DNA of 17,316 nucleotides from Candidatus Hydrogenedentes bacterium UBA2224 (GCA_002348185.1 DDYW01000044.1:1721-19036), one strand, 5' to 3'. Positions 1 to 8,913 are shown, numbered from the stretch's first letter. Notes: generated by a model from the sequence alone, not told the origin. Program-made: numbers and translations.

Positions 1-48
1 GTGTCCCCGTTCGAATGACCGCCGGAGGCGGCGATCCCACACCCGAGC

Positions 49-104
49 GCCTGCTTCCGGCTCGGCCCGAAACGACAAGAATGCAGGCGAGACGCCTGCG
101 CTAC
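49..104. repeat. 56-nt dispersed palindromic repeat, left copy
   Basis: This 56-nt stretch matches 17004-17059 at 50 of 56 positions by eye, in the same orientation and with no gaps. Its core is the palindrome GCAGGCGAGACGCCTGC followed by GCTAC. It lies just downstream of the lyase gene, which ends at 136. The hairpin could therefore also stabilise or end that transcript, although no clear T-run follows it. Repeats of this kind resemble REP-type dispersed intergenic elements. No transposase gene is present in the window. Confidence 0.8.
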
Positions 105-135
105 ACGCAGATGAGAATCCGGGGCTGAACGGGTT

Positions 136-2178
136 CTACTCGTCCGGTCCCGCGCACCACGCGCGCTGTTCGTTCAGGTCGCGGCCGAGGGTACAGGTCT
201 TGCCGAAGGCTTCGACGGTGAGTTCCACACGCCCGGCGCCGATCTCGAATCCTTCCGGCAATGCCGCCGTGACGACCGGCGTCTCCGTGCCCTGCCAGGG
301 GACCAGGAGGGTGAGGTACGCCGCCGGGGCCTGCGCATGATGACGAAACCGGACGGCCTTTCGCGGAGTCCGGTGTCCGTACGACCAGGCATACCATCCG
401 TCTTCCTCAACGAGGCTTACGGGGGCATCGGGCCCCTGCCACACCAGCACGTTGCCATCATCGAAGCGCGTTCTTGCCCAGTGTTCCGCGCCGTGGACGT
501 TGATGTCGCCGGGCGCGAACTGGAAATGGAGATCCAGCGCCCCCGGCGCGCCGCCGATGGCCTCATCGAGCACGACGAAGTACCGGCCGTCGACGAACCA
601 CACCGTGCGGCGGTGGACAAGCCCATCATAGGACGCGTTTTCGACCGCCACCGCCGTGAGGTCCGGCGCCGCATGCCACAGCAGCGGCTTTCCGTCCACC
701 CGGGCATCTTTGCCGTCGAGCGTCAGGGTCTGATGCACGCGCGTCTGGCGGTGCCAGTTTCGCCCTTCGACATCGTGTCCGTAGGTGTAGTATCCCGAAT
801 CGGTCATGAGCCACCGGCCGCAGGCATACAGTTCAAACGTGCCGTTATCGGGCTGATCGTGTCCGCTGATGGCGGGTGGCGAGCAGTGGAGCGCGAGATA
901 GATCTGCTCCGGTCCCCACGCGTTGCGCAGCGCATACATGCCGGCATCGCGGAAAGCGCAGCTCGCCTGCCGGGGCAGGTGTTCGAGGTTCAGCGTGGCG
1001 CGCGCGGCGTATTTGGGCTCGCCGAAGACCTCGGCGCCCTGCATCAATGTGGCATACAGCGGCCACTGTGCGCGGTCCGGCGGCAGATCGATAGTTCGGG
1101 CGGTGTCTCCGAACATCGGATAGCCCAGATCCGGCGTGGCAATGCCGTAGATGTACTCGAACATCCCCCGCACGCGGTCGCGGTACGCTTCCGGCACCTT
1201 GATGCCGAACGCTTCCATGCGTTCCATGATCTCCACCGCGTCCCGCAGCACACCGCTGTGGTACCCGCCGGACCATTCGCGCTGGACTCCGTCGGGTGTG
1301 ACCTGCGCGATGAGATTGCCGCTCAGGCGGTCCATGGCCAATTCCATCCAGCGGCGGGACTCCTTGAACTCGGGGAAGGTGTAGGCGATGTTCACAAATC
1401 CCCGCTGTTCGAACACGGCTTTGTTGTGCACCGCGTTCATGGGGAGATTCTCGGTCTTCACCTGGTGATCGTAGAGGCTGGCCAGAAAGACGCCGAGAAA
1501 TTCCGGCGTAAACGCTTCCCCGTGCACCATGACCGGGAACGACCGGCACAGACGCGTCGCGCGAATGCCCGTCTGAATATCCAGCCAGGCAAACCCGCGC
1601 CACCGCTCGTAAACGTAGTGGACTTTCGCGTGCTCCTCGAGCGGGTGTTTCGCGATCCAGTCACGGGTGAGGTCAACATACGCTTTGGCATATTTCCCGT
1701 CGCGCGTCTCGCGGTATGCCTGCTCGAGCGGTTCCGCCCAGTGGAACCGGTACATGGCGGCGACCCATTCGATGTCGCCCCGGGGATCCCAGTCCCAGCG
1801 CATGTCTTCGCCGTACTGCGCGGGTTCGTAGGGTCCCCACTGGAAGATGCGGTGGACGACGTCGTCCGCAACCCGCCGGTTGGCCTCGTTGATCTTCCCT
1901 GAAGATTCAGCAAGCGGGAATCGGGCGCGGTAATGTGTCAGCAACGCGCCAAGCGCCCCGAGTTCATCGCCCTTCTCCGCCGCGGCCTTCACGCCGGCCA
2001 GTTCGGGACGTTCCAGATCGAGTTTGGTGAGGATGTCATCCGGACTCAGCGAGCGCAGCTCCACGGGAGCGCCTTCTCCAGCGCGGGCGGGGTTTGCGGC
2101 CAGCCCGGCCAGGCACCAGGCGGTTACGCAAGCCGCCGCCATCATCCCTGCGACCCTGTGTCCGATTCGGAAACGCAT
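136..2178 (-). CDS. Secreted heparinase II/III-like polysaccharide lyase
   Basis: Predicted exported lyase of 680 residues that would cleave uronate-containing polysaccharide by beta-elimination. The chosen ATG follows a purine-rich stretch, GGAAAG, and opens a classic signal peptide: basic MRFRIGHR, a hydrophobic core, then a likely cleavage site after NPARA near residue 33. An upstream in-frame ATG at 2232 would hide that signal and is disfavoured. The helical toroid part (roughly residues 60-400) carries a conserved-looking NAVHN segment near 248-252 and YHSG near 306. The C-terminal beta-sandwich part has the heparinase-II-type motif SGHDQPDNGTFEL with His440, followed by LMTDSGYYTYG. It ends in TAG. 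It lies 98 nt downstream of the GH2 gene and is probably co-transcribed with it. The substrate (alginate, heparin-like or other) cannot be told from sequence. Confidence 0.88.
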   Translation of the reverse strand: MRFRIGHRVAGMMAAACVTAWCLAGLAANPARAGEGAPVELRSLSPDDILTKLDLERPELAGVKAAAEKGDELGALGALLTHYRARFPLAESSGKINEANRRVADDVVHRIFQWGPYEPAQYGEDMRWDWDPRGDIEWVAAMYRFHWAEPLEQAYRETRDGKYAKAYVDLTRDWIAKHPLEEHAKVHYVYERWRGFAWLDIQTGIRATRLCRSFPVMVHGEAFTPEFLGVFLASLYDHQVKTENLPMNAVHNKAVFEQRGFVNIAYTFPEFKESRRWMELAMDRLSGNLIAQVTPDGVQREWSGGYHSGVLRDAVEIMERMEAFGIKVPEAYRDRVRGMFEYIYGIATPDLGYPMFGDTARTIDLPPDRAQWPLYATLMQGAEVFGEPKYAARATLNLEHLPRQASCAFRDAGMYALRNAWGPEQIYLALHCSPPAISGHDQPDNGTFELYACGRWLMTDSGYYTYGHDVEGRNWHRQTRVHQTLTLDGKDARVDGKPLLWHAAPDLTAVAVENASYDGLVHRRTVWFVDGRYFVVLDEAIGGAPGALDLHFQFAPGDINVHGAEHWARTRFDDGNVLVWQGPDAPVSLVEEDGWYAWSYGHRTPRKAVRFRHHAQAPAAYLTLLVPWQGTETPVVTAALPEGFEIGAGRVELTVEAFGKTCTLGRDLNEQRAWCAGPDE

Positions 2179-2276
2179 CGTTTCTTTCCTTTCCCCATGC
2201 CAGAACACCAGGCCAGAGAGGCCATCGCGCATAGGACGCCGTTTTCAGCAGAATCCTGGCATTGCCCGCGCAGGCC

Positions 2277-4187
2277 TCATTCCTTCGCGTCAGCGGCAGC
2301 CCACAGGGCGCTTACGGTCTGCACGCTGGCCTTGGGGCGGCGGTGCAGGTCAAACAGGCCATAGGCACAGCGCATCTCGTAAATGCCCGTGTACTTGCGG
2401 TGCACGTCGGAATCCGCAAAGCACCAGATGAACGCCCCGACGAATCCCGGCTCGGTCGTGAACGTCTCCCACTCCGTCTTGAGCAATTCCGCCTGAAAGG
2501 GCTCGCCGGGGAAATAGGTGGTCATAAGACCCCGCAGTGCCCAGGAACCGAATTCCGTAACCAGGATGGGTTTGCCGGGATGCCGCTCTCGAAGTTCGGC
2601 GAACCGGGACCGGATGACGTCCGGCGCGGCGGAGAGCCCCCGCACGTCGGGCGGATCCACACCGAGATAGACGTTGACGGAGTTGAGATCGGTCTTGTCG
2701 AGCACGACATCCCGGGGCCACTCGTTGCTGGGTTCGATAGCCGGGCGCGTCGGGTCGAGTCCGTGCGCGAACGCCACCAATTCGATGTTCCCCTCGGCCA
2801 CCATCCTGGATATCTGCTCGTATTCCTCGCCCTCTTGACGGGGGTGGACGCGCGTTTCGTTGCTGACGCTCCAGAAGATGATGCTGGGGTGATTGCCCAG
2901 CGTGCAGATCATCTCCTCGAGCTGTGCGCGGGCGGCGTCCAGATTTTTTCGGGAATGCCCGAGCCGCCCCCACTGGTACAAGGGCACCTCGCACACGGCC
3001 AGGAACCCCCAGCGGTCCAGCGCGTCGTAGGTGGCCGCCGCATACGGATAGTGGCATCGGACCGCGTTGGCTCCCAATCGCTGTATCAGCGACAAATCGC
3101 GTTCGAGGGCCGTGCCGGACGTGGTCATGCCCGAATCGGGGTAGTTCTCGTAGCGGTTGACCCCCTTTATCAGGATAGGGTGCCCGTTCAGCAGAAGCCG
3201 GTCCGCGGTGACCGTGACCGTGCGGATGCCTATGGCGGACTGCCACGTGTCACGGCAGCGATCCCCTGCCGCCTCTCGCAGTTCGACCGTCAACGTGTAC
3301 AGATAGGGGTCCTCCGGCGACCACCGGCGCGCATCCGGCACCGAAAGCGTTACCTCTACTGGCGACGGTGCCGCGGGGAGTTCCAAGCGCGCGGATGCGA
3401 CTTCTTTCTGGCCGGCGTCCTTCAGCCGCGCCACGGCATACAGCGCGGGCGCGTCCGGCGGGACGGGCGCAAGCGCGATGCGGGCGCGCACCGCGGCGGG
3501 TTCGGAAAGGGCATCCGTGGTGACCGTGACGGCCTTCGCATGAATGTGGTCGCGAACGACCAGCCGCACGGGCCGGTACAGCCCGCCGTGGTGCCACCAA
3601 TCATGACGTTCCATCGGAACGCGTTCCAGGAGCGACTCGTTGTCGACGGACACCGCGAACACGTTTTCCTCGCCAAACCGGAGGAACTCGTGCACGGGAA
3701 ACCGGAACTGCGTGTAACCCCCTTCATGCGCGCCCGCCCTGCGGCCGTTCACGTAGAGCACGGTGCGGTAGTTGGCGCCGTCCGAGACGAATTCCACGTG
3801 CCGGTCCGCCCATTCCCGCGGAATGACCACTTTGCGGCGGTACCAGCCCTGTCCCTCATAGCTCCAGAGATCCTCGAACTGCGTGTTCCAGCTGCCGGGA
3901 ACCGCGATATCCCACCACCGGGAATCGTCGAACGCAGGCATCATCCAGCCGTAGTGCTTTTCTTCGGCGGCTCCTGTTGCCCCCGGGGGAATCTCAAGGC
4001 CTTCCTGCAGGAAGGCATGCCCCAGTTCGATCTCCTTGAACGCGGGGAAAAACCGCCAGGTTCCGTCCAGGCTGAGCGGCATGGGCTGGCCTTCCGTGAC
4101 CGGGGGTGTCGGCGGCGAACCGGGTCCCTGCGCCACTGCGGTCAATGCGGAAGCACCACAGACGAGCCAGAACAGCACACGCGACAT
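2277..4187 (-). CDS. Secreted GH2 beta-glucuronidase/beta-galactosidase-like glycosidase
   Basis: A glycoside hydrolase family 2 enzyme of 636 residues. The ATG at 4187 is preceded by a near-perfect ribosome site, GGAGGAGGTCGTC, and starts a signal peptide (MSRVLFWLVCGASALTAVA). A longer in-frame extension to 4310 lacks these signs. The order is typical of GH2: a sugar-binding jelly roll (about 35-210) with HHGGLYRPVRL closing it, an immunoglobulin-like domain (about 220-320), then a TIM barrel. The expected acid/base Glu is in SVSNET (Glu444) and the nucleophile Glu in VTEFG (Glu545). The C-terminal WCFADSD and FDLHRRPK stretches resemble beta-glucuronidases more than LacZ. With the adjoining lyase, it suggests stepwise breakdown of a uronic-acid polysaccharide outside the cytoplasm. 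The exact sugar specificity is inferred. Confidence 0.92.
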   Translation of the reverse strand: MSRVLFWLVCGASALTAVAQGPGSPPTPPVTEGQPMPLSLDGTWRFFPAFKEIELGHAFLQEGLEIPPGATGAAEEKHYGWMMPAFDDSRWWDIAVPGSWNTQFEDLWSYEGQGWYRRKVVIPREWADRHVEFVSDGANYRTVLYVNGRRAGAHEGGYTQFRFPVHEFLRFGEENVFAVSVDNESLLERVPMERHDWWHHGGLYRPVRLVVRDHIHAKAVTVTTDALSEPAAVRARIALAPVPPDAPALYAVARLKDAGQKEVASARLELPAAPSPVEVTLSVPDARRWSPEDPYLYTLTVELREAAGDRCRDTWQSAIGIRTVTVTADRLLLNGHPILIKGVNRYENYPDSGMTTSGTALERDLSLIQRLGANAVRCHYPYAAATYDALDRWGFLAVCEVPLYQWGRLGHSRKNLDAARAQLEEMICTLGNHPSIIFWSVSNETRVHPRQEGEEYEQISRMVAEGNIELVAFAHGLDPTRPAIEPSNEWPRDVVLDKTDLNSVNVYLGVDPPDVRGLSAAPDVIRSRFAELRERHPGKPILVTEFGSWALRGLMTTYFPGEPFQAELLKTEWETFTTEPGFVGAFIWCFADSDVHRKYTGIYEMRCAYGLFDLHRRPKASVQTVSALWAAADAKE

Positions 4188-4308
4188 GACGACCTCCTCC
4201 CCGGCCGCGCGGATGTTTCGCCGCGTTCCGGGGGCCTTCCAATGGCTGACGAATCCGGCCGCCAAGACCCTGGCGACTGTTAAGGACATGCCGCCGAACC
4301 GTGCCCGC

Positions 4309-4338
4309 ATTTTAGCGGTTCAAGGGGGATTCTGTCAG
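4309..4338 (-). promoter_or_regulatory. Candidate sigma-70 type promoter for the GH2/lyase pair
   Basis: On the minus strand a -35 box CTGACA (4333-4338) and a -10 box TAAAAT (4309-4314) are separated by 18 nt. Each differs from the E. coli consensus at one position. It lies about 120 nt upstream of the GH2 start codon and downstream of the activator gene, so the two polysaccharide genes can form their own transcription unit. This is a sequence match only; no start site is known. Confidence 0.5.
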
Positions 4339-4394
4339 TTTTCTCTGCTCTCCCATTGCTGTCCGCTGCCGGCCGCCCCATCCACGGGCTTCAC

Positions 4395-5195
4395 CTATGC
4401 GCGGGGGCCTGCATCCTCCCGCGGGGGCAGCGTTGCGGCGAGGAGGGCCGCGCCGAGCGCGCCGGTCATTTGGGGTTCAGCCGGTACGAGCACGGGGGTG
4501 CCCAGCGTTTTCTCAAGAACGCCCCGCATTCCCGGGATCATCGCGACCCCGCCGGTAAAGGCCACGGGGGCGTCGACGGCTCGGCCGGCCATGGCGCCGA
4601 CGCGGTTCGAGATCGCGCAGAGAACGCCCGCCACGATGTCGGACGGGGCGGCCCCCGAAGCCAGCAGACCGACGATCTCGGTCTCGGCGAACACGACGCA
4701 TGTACTGCTGATGCGCGCCGGGGCCTGTGACTGGCCCGCCAGGGCGCCCATATCCTCCAGGGTCACGCCGAGACGTTCGGCGACGACCTCGATAAACCGG
4801 CCTGTGCCCGCCGCACAGCGATCGTTCATCACGAAATCGCGGACGTCGCCCGTCCCGTTGAGGCGTACCAACTTGCTGTCCTGTCCGCCGATCTCGACAA
4901 TTGTCCGGACATCGGGCAGGTGATGCCGGACGCCCCGGGCGTGGCAGGTGATCTCGGTGATGGTGGTATCCGCGAAGTCGATGCGGGCGCGGCCATATCC
5001 GGTGGCGACGACGGCGTGGACGGCGGATTCGTCCAGCCCGGCATCGCGGAGGAGGTCGTGATACAGGGTTTGCGCCAGGGCCCGCTGCTGTACGCCCTGG
5101 TCCGCACAGCCCGCACGGACGACGCACTCCGCGCGCGTGTCGAACAGAACCACCTTGATGCACCGGGAACCCGCGTCAATGCCTGCGCAGATCAT
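4395..5195 (-). CDS. ATP-dependent activator of the dehydratase family (BadF/BadG/HgdC type)
   Basis: A 266-residue member of the BadF/BadG/BcrA/BcrD ATPase family. These homodimeric iron-sulfur ATPases inject low-potential electrons into a partner enzyme. The ASKHA-type nucleotide site begins with GIDAGSRCIK (about 5-14), followed by EIGGQDSK (101-108). The cluster ligands are Cys127 in NDRCAAGTGRF and Cys166 in STCVVFAETE, one pair per subunit, as in HgdC. The start codon overlaps the stop of the dehydratase gene in an ATGA arrangement (5192-5195), which implies translational coupling and a shared function. Length and motifs are normal for the family. It ends in TAG. No convincing terminator is visible between it and the GH2 promoter. 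Confidence 0.93.
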   Translation of the reverse strand: MICAGIDAGSRCIKVVLFDTRAECVVRAGCADQGVQQRALAQTLYHDLLRDAGLDESAVHAVVATGYGRARIDFADTTITEITCHARGVRHHLPDVRTIVEIGGQDSKLVRLNGTGDVRDFVMNDRCAAGTGRFIEVVAERLGVTLEDMGALAGQSQAPARISSTCVVFAETEIVGLLASGAAPSDIVAGVLCAISNRVGAMAGRAVDAPVAFTGGVAMIPGMRGVLEKTLGTPVLVPAEPQMTGALGAALLAATLPPREDAGPRA

Positions 5196-6454
5196 GTTGG
5201 CGCCTTTCTCTGGCGATCTCGACCAGGGCCTCGATGCGCGTGCGCAAGGTCGGGCCGTGTGCCGCGGCCGCTCCGTCCACGCGGCCGTACGGACTCAAAT
5301 AGCGCGTCCACCCGGACCTCGACGCGCGCGCTGTCGGCCACCGCGTAGTCGGTTCCAATGTGGAGGAACGGCAACCCCAGCTCATCTTCGGCCAGGCGTT
5401 TTATCGCGTACGACTCGACGTCGTAGGTGAGGCACGCCTGCCATACGAGATCGACTATGCAATCGGCGCGGTAGTCGCGGGCCAGACGCCGCAACAGCGC
5501 GAGGCGGTCCTCGTTGGGACTCATCACCGAGCACGGAAGGTGGTAGTACTTCTCCGCCAGGGCGGCGACGGGATTGGGGGCATCCTCGCGGACGTCGTCG
5601 AGGATGGGCTTGACGCCGGTGCAGCTTTCGAGGCACACGACCAGCCCGCCGCGGCGTTCGAGCAGCTCGAGCACCCATTCGGCGCCCTGCACCATGGGCA
5701 CGCCGGTCATCAGCACCCGCACGCGTTCGCCGTATTCAGGCGGCCCTTCCCGCGCGTCCAACGTGGCGCGCGTGGTTTCGAGCGCCTCGAGTTCAGCGGG
5801 GATGCCGGAGATGCTGCTTTTCAGGGCGAGCAGCTGGCGGCCTGTCAACGGGGGACGGTCGCGTTTCATGAGCTCGGCCAGCGCGCGCCGGAGCCGGCGC
5901 TCGGTGTTCATGACGCCGATGGCCTCGCGCAGCCTCTCGTCGGTGATGCGTACGGAGAACCGCGTCTCGAGCTCGGCCTTGAACCGGTGCAGTTCCTCCT
6001 CCCAGTACCGCAGACCCGAGGCGCGCAGGGGCTTCTGCGGCAACTCGAGCACGTACATGGAATAACGTTCGCCCAGCCGTTCGTACATCTTCTTCTTGCC
6101 GTCGCAGGTGGTCTCGGCCACGATAAGCGACGCCATCTCGAGGAATGGATTGGACCTCAAGACGCTGAACCCATAGGTGGACTTGATCAGGGGGCAGAGA
6201 TTCGCCGGCAGGTGCTGTTCCGCTGCGGGAATCGTCTCCGCCGAACCGCCGCAGAGGCACACGGGCACGGCCCCGGCCGCCAGGATGAGTTCGCGGGGCG
6301 TATATTCGCACAGGATCCCGACGATGGGGCGTCCACCCGCGTGGGCCTCGCGCGCGTAGTCGAGGCAGTGGCCGAGCATGTGCGCGAACCACGAGGGTTC
6401 CTCCCGGCATGGGGCGGCGCCCCCGCAACAGGGCGTGACTTTGTTTGCTGTCAT
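5192..6454 (-). CDS. Single-subunit 2-hydroxyacyl-CoA dehydratase / double-cubane-cluster family protein
   Basis: A 420-residue HgdB/BcrC-type protein. Family landmarks include GILCEYTPRELILAAGAVPV, LPANLCPLIKSTYGF, ETTCDGKKKMYE, CLESCTGVKP and WQACLTYDVES; their cysteines are iron-sulfur ligands in relatives. The sequence resembles E. coli YjiM along its whole length, ending TDYAVADSARVEVRVDALFES. Only one such subunit plus one activator is present. That fits YjiM-like and double-cubane-cluster reductases better than the classical two-subunit 2-hydroxyacyl-CoA dehydratases, so the substrate is unknown. The ATG at 6454 was chosen because the upstream extension is Arg/Pro-rich and runs into the terminator at 6541-6590. 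No good promoter is visible in 6455-6540. The last ~30 residues are Arg/Gly/Pro-rich and may be out of frame (see findings). Confidence 0.88.
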   Translation of the reverse strand: MTANKVTPCCGGAAPCREEPSWFAHMLGHCLDYAREAHAGGRPIVGILCEYTPRELILAAGAVPVCLCGGSAETIPAAEQHLPANLCPLIKSTYGFSVLRSNPFLEMASLIVAETTCDGKKKMYERLGERYSMYVLELPQKPLRASGLRYWEEELHRFKAELETRFSVRITDERLREAIGVMNTERRLRRALAELMKRDRPPLTGRQLLALKSSISGIPAELEALETTRATLDAREGPPEYGERVRVLMTGVPMVQGAEWVLELLERRGGLVVCLESCTGVKPILDDVREDAPNPVAALAEKYYHLPCSVMSPNEDRLALLRRLARDYRADCIVDLVWQACLTYDVESYAIKRLAEDELGLPFLHIGTDYAVADSARVEVRVDALFESVRPRGRSGRGTRPDLAHAHRGPGRDRQRKAPT

Positions 6455-6540
6455 GGCAGATTTCCCACATGGTTTGTACCGGGGTTTGGAATCGGGGCGG
6501 GCGCGCCGGATGCGCCGGTTTCGGGCGGCATCGGGCCTGC

Positions 6541-6590
6541 GAAAAAAGGAACCCGCCCCACGACGGCCTCGGGGCCGCCGCGGGGCGGGC
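6541..6590 (-). terminator. Rho-independent terminator closing the selenocysteine operon
   Basis: On the minus strand, 6589-6552 folds into a 17-bp stem (CCCGCCCC...GGGGCGGG outside, CGGCGGCC...GGCCGTCG inside, two G-U pairs) with the 4-nt loop CCGA. It is followed by TTCCTTTTTT. It starts 12 nt after the TAG that ends the UGA-extended reading of the upstream gene, but 132 nt after that gene's UGA. It separates the Sec operon from the dehydratase pair. Confidence 0.92.
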
Positions 6591-6601
6591 TGCCGGGCCA
6601 T

Positions 6602-8035
6602 CTAGAATGAAAGTTCCTGAGGTTCGAGACGCGTCTTGAACGGTCCCACTTCGTACGAGCAGAGTACGCGGTAGGTCTCGCCTTTCGTGTAGCCATCCCA
6701 TGTGGCTGAGCAACTGAACCCTCACCCATACTCGAATCGGCCGCTGGCGACCACTTCGCCCTCCGTGTTCACGATCCGGTAGGTGGGCTCGGCGGGCCGG
6801 TTGCTGTCATTGGACGAAAGTCTGACCTTCGACTTGCCGTTCACGAGGCGCAGGTCAGAAACGATCTCGTTGCCGCTGCCTTTGATGCTGAGATCCAGAC
6901 GCGCCTGCGGTTTGTTGTTTCTGACCCCGTGGTATTGCACCGTCACCTTGGGGGCGAACGGCTCGCCCAGGGGGAGCGTCCCGGGTTTGCCCGCGACGGC
7001 TTGGACCAGGGGCCCGTCTACCGAGCCGGCGCTCACCACTTCCCACAGCGCGTCTCCGGCATCTTCTCTCTGCAACCGGTAGCGCAGCAGGCGGTACTTG
7101 CCCGGCGGCACCGGAGCGCTCTTGCCATCCGGCAGGATGGTGACGACCGCGTTTGTGTCGGGTTGGTACACCTGCAGCGACGCGAGCTCCGCGGGAAACG
7201 ACAGCGTCGCGTGCGGCCCGTCGACGGGCGTGAGTCTCATGACTCCGCCGGGAATGTCGACCTCGGACTCGAACACGTGCTTGCCAATCACCAGGTAGCG
7301 ACCCAACGATTGGCTATGCGAATACCCGATCGCCTCGCCCGCGCGTCCGAGAAAGAGAGCGTCCCCCACAGCGTAGATGGGACCTTCTGTCCGGTTCGGC
7401 AGCGGTTTGAAGGCATCGTCAAACCGGCCGTTCGCGTTGCCGTCGCCCAGCCACACGTCATACGCGGCGCCGTCCAGCGTAAACGTCCCGCGGTAGGCCG
7501 AGTGGCTACTGATGTAAAAGTTGACGTACCGCAAGTCCAGTTCGCTGTCCGCATTCTGGTTGTAGGCATGGAATTGGACGCCAAACAGGTACGGCAGTTC
7601 CTTCCCCTGCAGCATCACGGTGGCGGCGACGCGCTCGATGCTCAGGAACCGGCGCCGGTCGCTTTGGCCGGACTCCGCGGTATGGACCGGATCATCCGTC
7701 AGGTCGCGGTTGCCGTTACCATCGAACCGGAAGCGGTTGTAGAAATCGTCCGATTCATTCTCCCGGTCGAAGACCAGCAGATGCGCGCGGTCGCCGAATT
7801 CGATGGTTCCGTACAGGGGCTTGCCGGTCAGCGTATCGGGCAGCTTCCATTCCCCTTTCGGGGGGTCGTACGAAAGCTGCGTGGACTGGTGGCCGTAGGG
7901 GAAGAACCCCTGCTGCGAATCCGACCGCGTCCGGTACGCGATCTCGACGTCGAGCGCGCTGGCCGTCACTCCCGCGCAGAGCACGCAGAGCACCGCTACC
8001 CCCAACATGCGTCCGGGACTTCCTCGTGGCTTCAT
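6602..8035 (-). CDS. Predicted secreted selenoprotein, Sec at residue 438
   Basis: Unrecognised 477-residue protein, read with UGA 6722-6724 as selenocysteine. A conventional reading stops there after 437 residues. The ATG has a GGAGGAAACGAT ribosome site and overlaps the preceding gene's stop (8032-8035, ATGA). A signal peptide covers about residues 1-27. The body looks beta-rich. It has two calcium-loop-like Asp/Asn segments, DGNGNRDLTDD (105-115) and GDGNANGRFDD (197-207). The end GRFEYG is followed by Sec438, then GFSCSATWDGY and a coding tail ending QELSF-TAG. Sec438 and Cys442 form a UxxxC pair. Both the body and the post-UGA tail match the neighbouring protein at 8032-10158. The terminator follows the TAG directly. 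Function is unknown; an extracytoplasmic redox role is inferred from the Sec/Cys pair. Confidence 0.9.
6691..6724 (-). promoter_or_regulatory. Sec UGA codon with candidate bacterial SECIS hairpin (477-residue selenoprotein)
   Basis: The UGA is at 6722-6724. Starting 15 nt downstream, the stem AGCCA/TGGCT (6707-6703 with 6695-6691) encloses the loop CATGGGA. The loop begins 20 nt after the UGA. Known bacterial SECIS hairpins recognised by SelB place G residues of the apical loop about 16-37 nt after the codon; here they are at +23 to +25. The stem is short (5 bp), so this is the weakest fold of the three candidates. The paralogous gene has its hairpin at nearly the same distance. Confidence 0.72.
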
Positions 8036-8913
8036 ATCGTTTCCTCCTCTATGTCTTCCGGCGTGATCCGGCCGGAAACCGGGGTGGTCTCATCCGGTTC
8101 GTGCCGGTTAAAACGCATCATCCTGAGAAACCGTTCGCGCAGGGCCGGAACACGGCGCACAATTTCCAGATACAACGCGATCAGCGCGTACAGCGCCGCG
8201 CCGCCTCCGGCCAGAACGCCACACCCCAGGGCCAGCATCCCGAGCGCGTCTTCAAGGCCGCCCATCACCGCGAACTGAAGCACAACCAGCAACAGCAGCG
8301 GCAGCGTCGGCAGCAAAACCATCAGCATCGCGGCCGCGAACAGGCGGGCGTGGAACCGCGGCCACGTGAATTCTCTGCGGCACAGAAACCGGGCGACGGC
8401 CAGTGCGGCCGCCACGACCAGGGCGAGCAGCACCACCGGAAGCGTCCTGCTCACCACCGTGAGGGCGTCCCAGAGACCGGTTTCGGCCGACCACGCGCCT
8501 GCGAGCGGGACCACCCATCCCAAGGCGACAAGCAGGGCCGGGAGGGCGAGCGCGCACAGGGCGCCCAGCACAACCTCCGGAATGGACCGCCGGGCGAGCA
8601 CGGCCCCCAGCAGACAGAGTAACGACAGCCCCAGGGCGAGCAGCAGCAGACCGTCGATGATGTCCGTTGCCCGGGGGAAGTAATACTCCAGGAGAATGGA
8701 GATCACCTGAAGCACCGCCGCGGGCAGCAGGACCAGCCAGGCGCCGGTGGTCCGGTTGGCCGCGAGCAGGGCCAAAAACAGCACAAATGCCCACGGGATG
8801 AAACGGATCGCGTGGAGACCCCACGGCCAGACGACCGTCACCGCCCCGGGGCCCTCAAAGACCCCGCCGGACCCCGACAGGGGAACGATCCTCATCTCTC
8901 CGTGAATGGTCAA
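8032..8913 (-). other. Membrane domain of the 708-residue selenoprotein (would be called as a separate gene)
   Basis: Taken alone this is a 293-codon frame opening at TTG with GGAGAG upstream, and it would normally be called as a separate hypothetical membrane protein. I instead read it as the C-terminal part of the selenoprotein at 8032-10158. The frame is continuous from the preceding protein through UGA 8947-8949 with no other stop, and the GGAGAG belongs to the SECIS hairpin. The first ~30 residues continue the conserved post-Sec tail. About seven hydrophobic helices follow, roughly from WGLHAIRFIPWAFVLFLALL to ALYALIALYLEIV. The C-terminus is charged and probably cytoplasmic (RFNRHEPDETTPVSGRITPE). 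No known domain is recognised. Internal initiation at the TTG to make a second, shorter product cannot be excluded. Confidence 0.8.

Noticed and set aside
337..4283. Long plus-strand frames opposite the lyase and GH2 genes.
   Set aside because: They are shadows of the minus-strand genes, with low-complexity translations and no supported starts.
8032..8913. Independent gene for a 293-residue membrane protein starting at TTG 8913 with ribosome site GGAGAG.
   Set aside because: The frame is continuous with the upstream protein through a single UGA, and the 33 nt between them encode the motif conserved in the paralogue. The GGAGAG is part of the SECIS stem. Internal initiation remains possible but is not the simplest reading.
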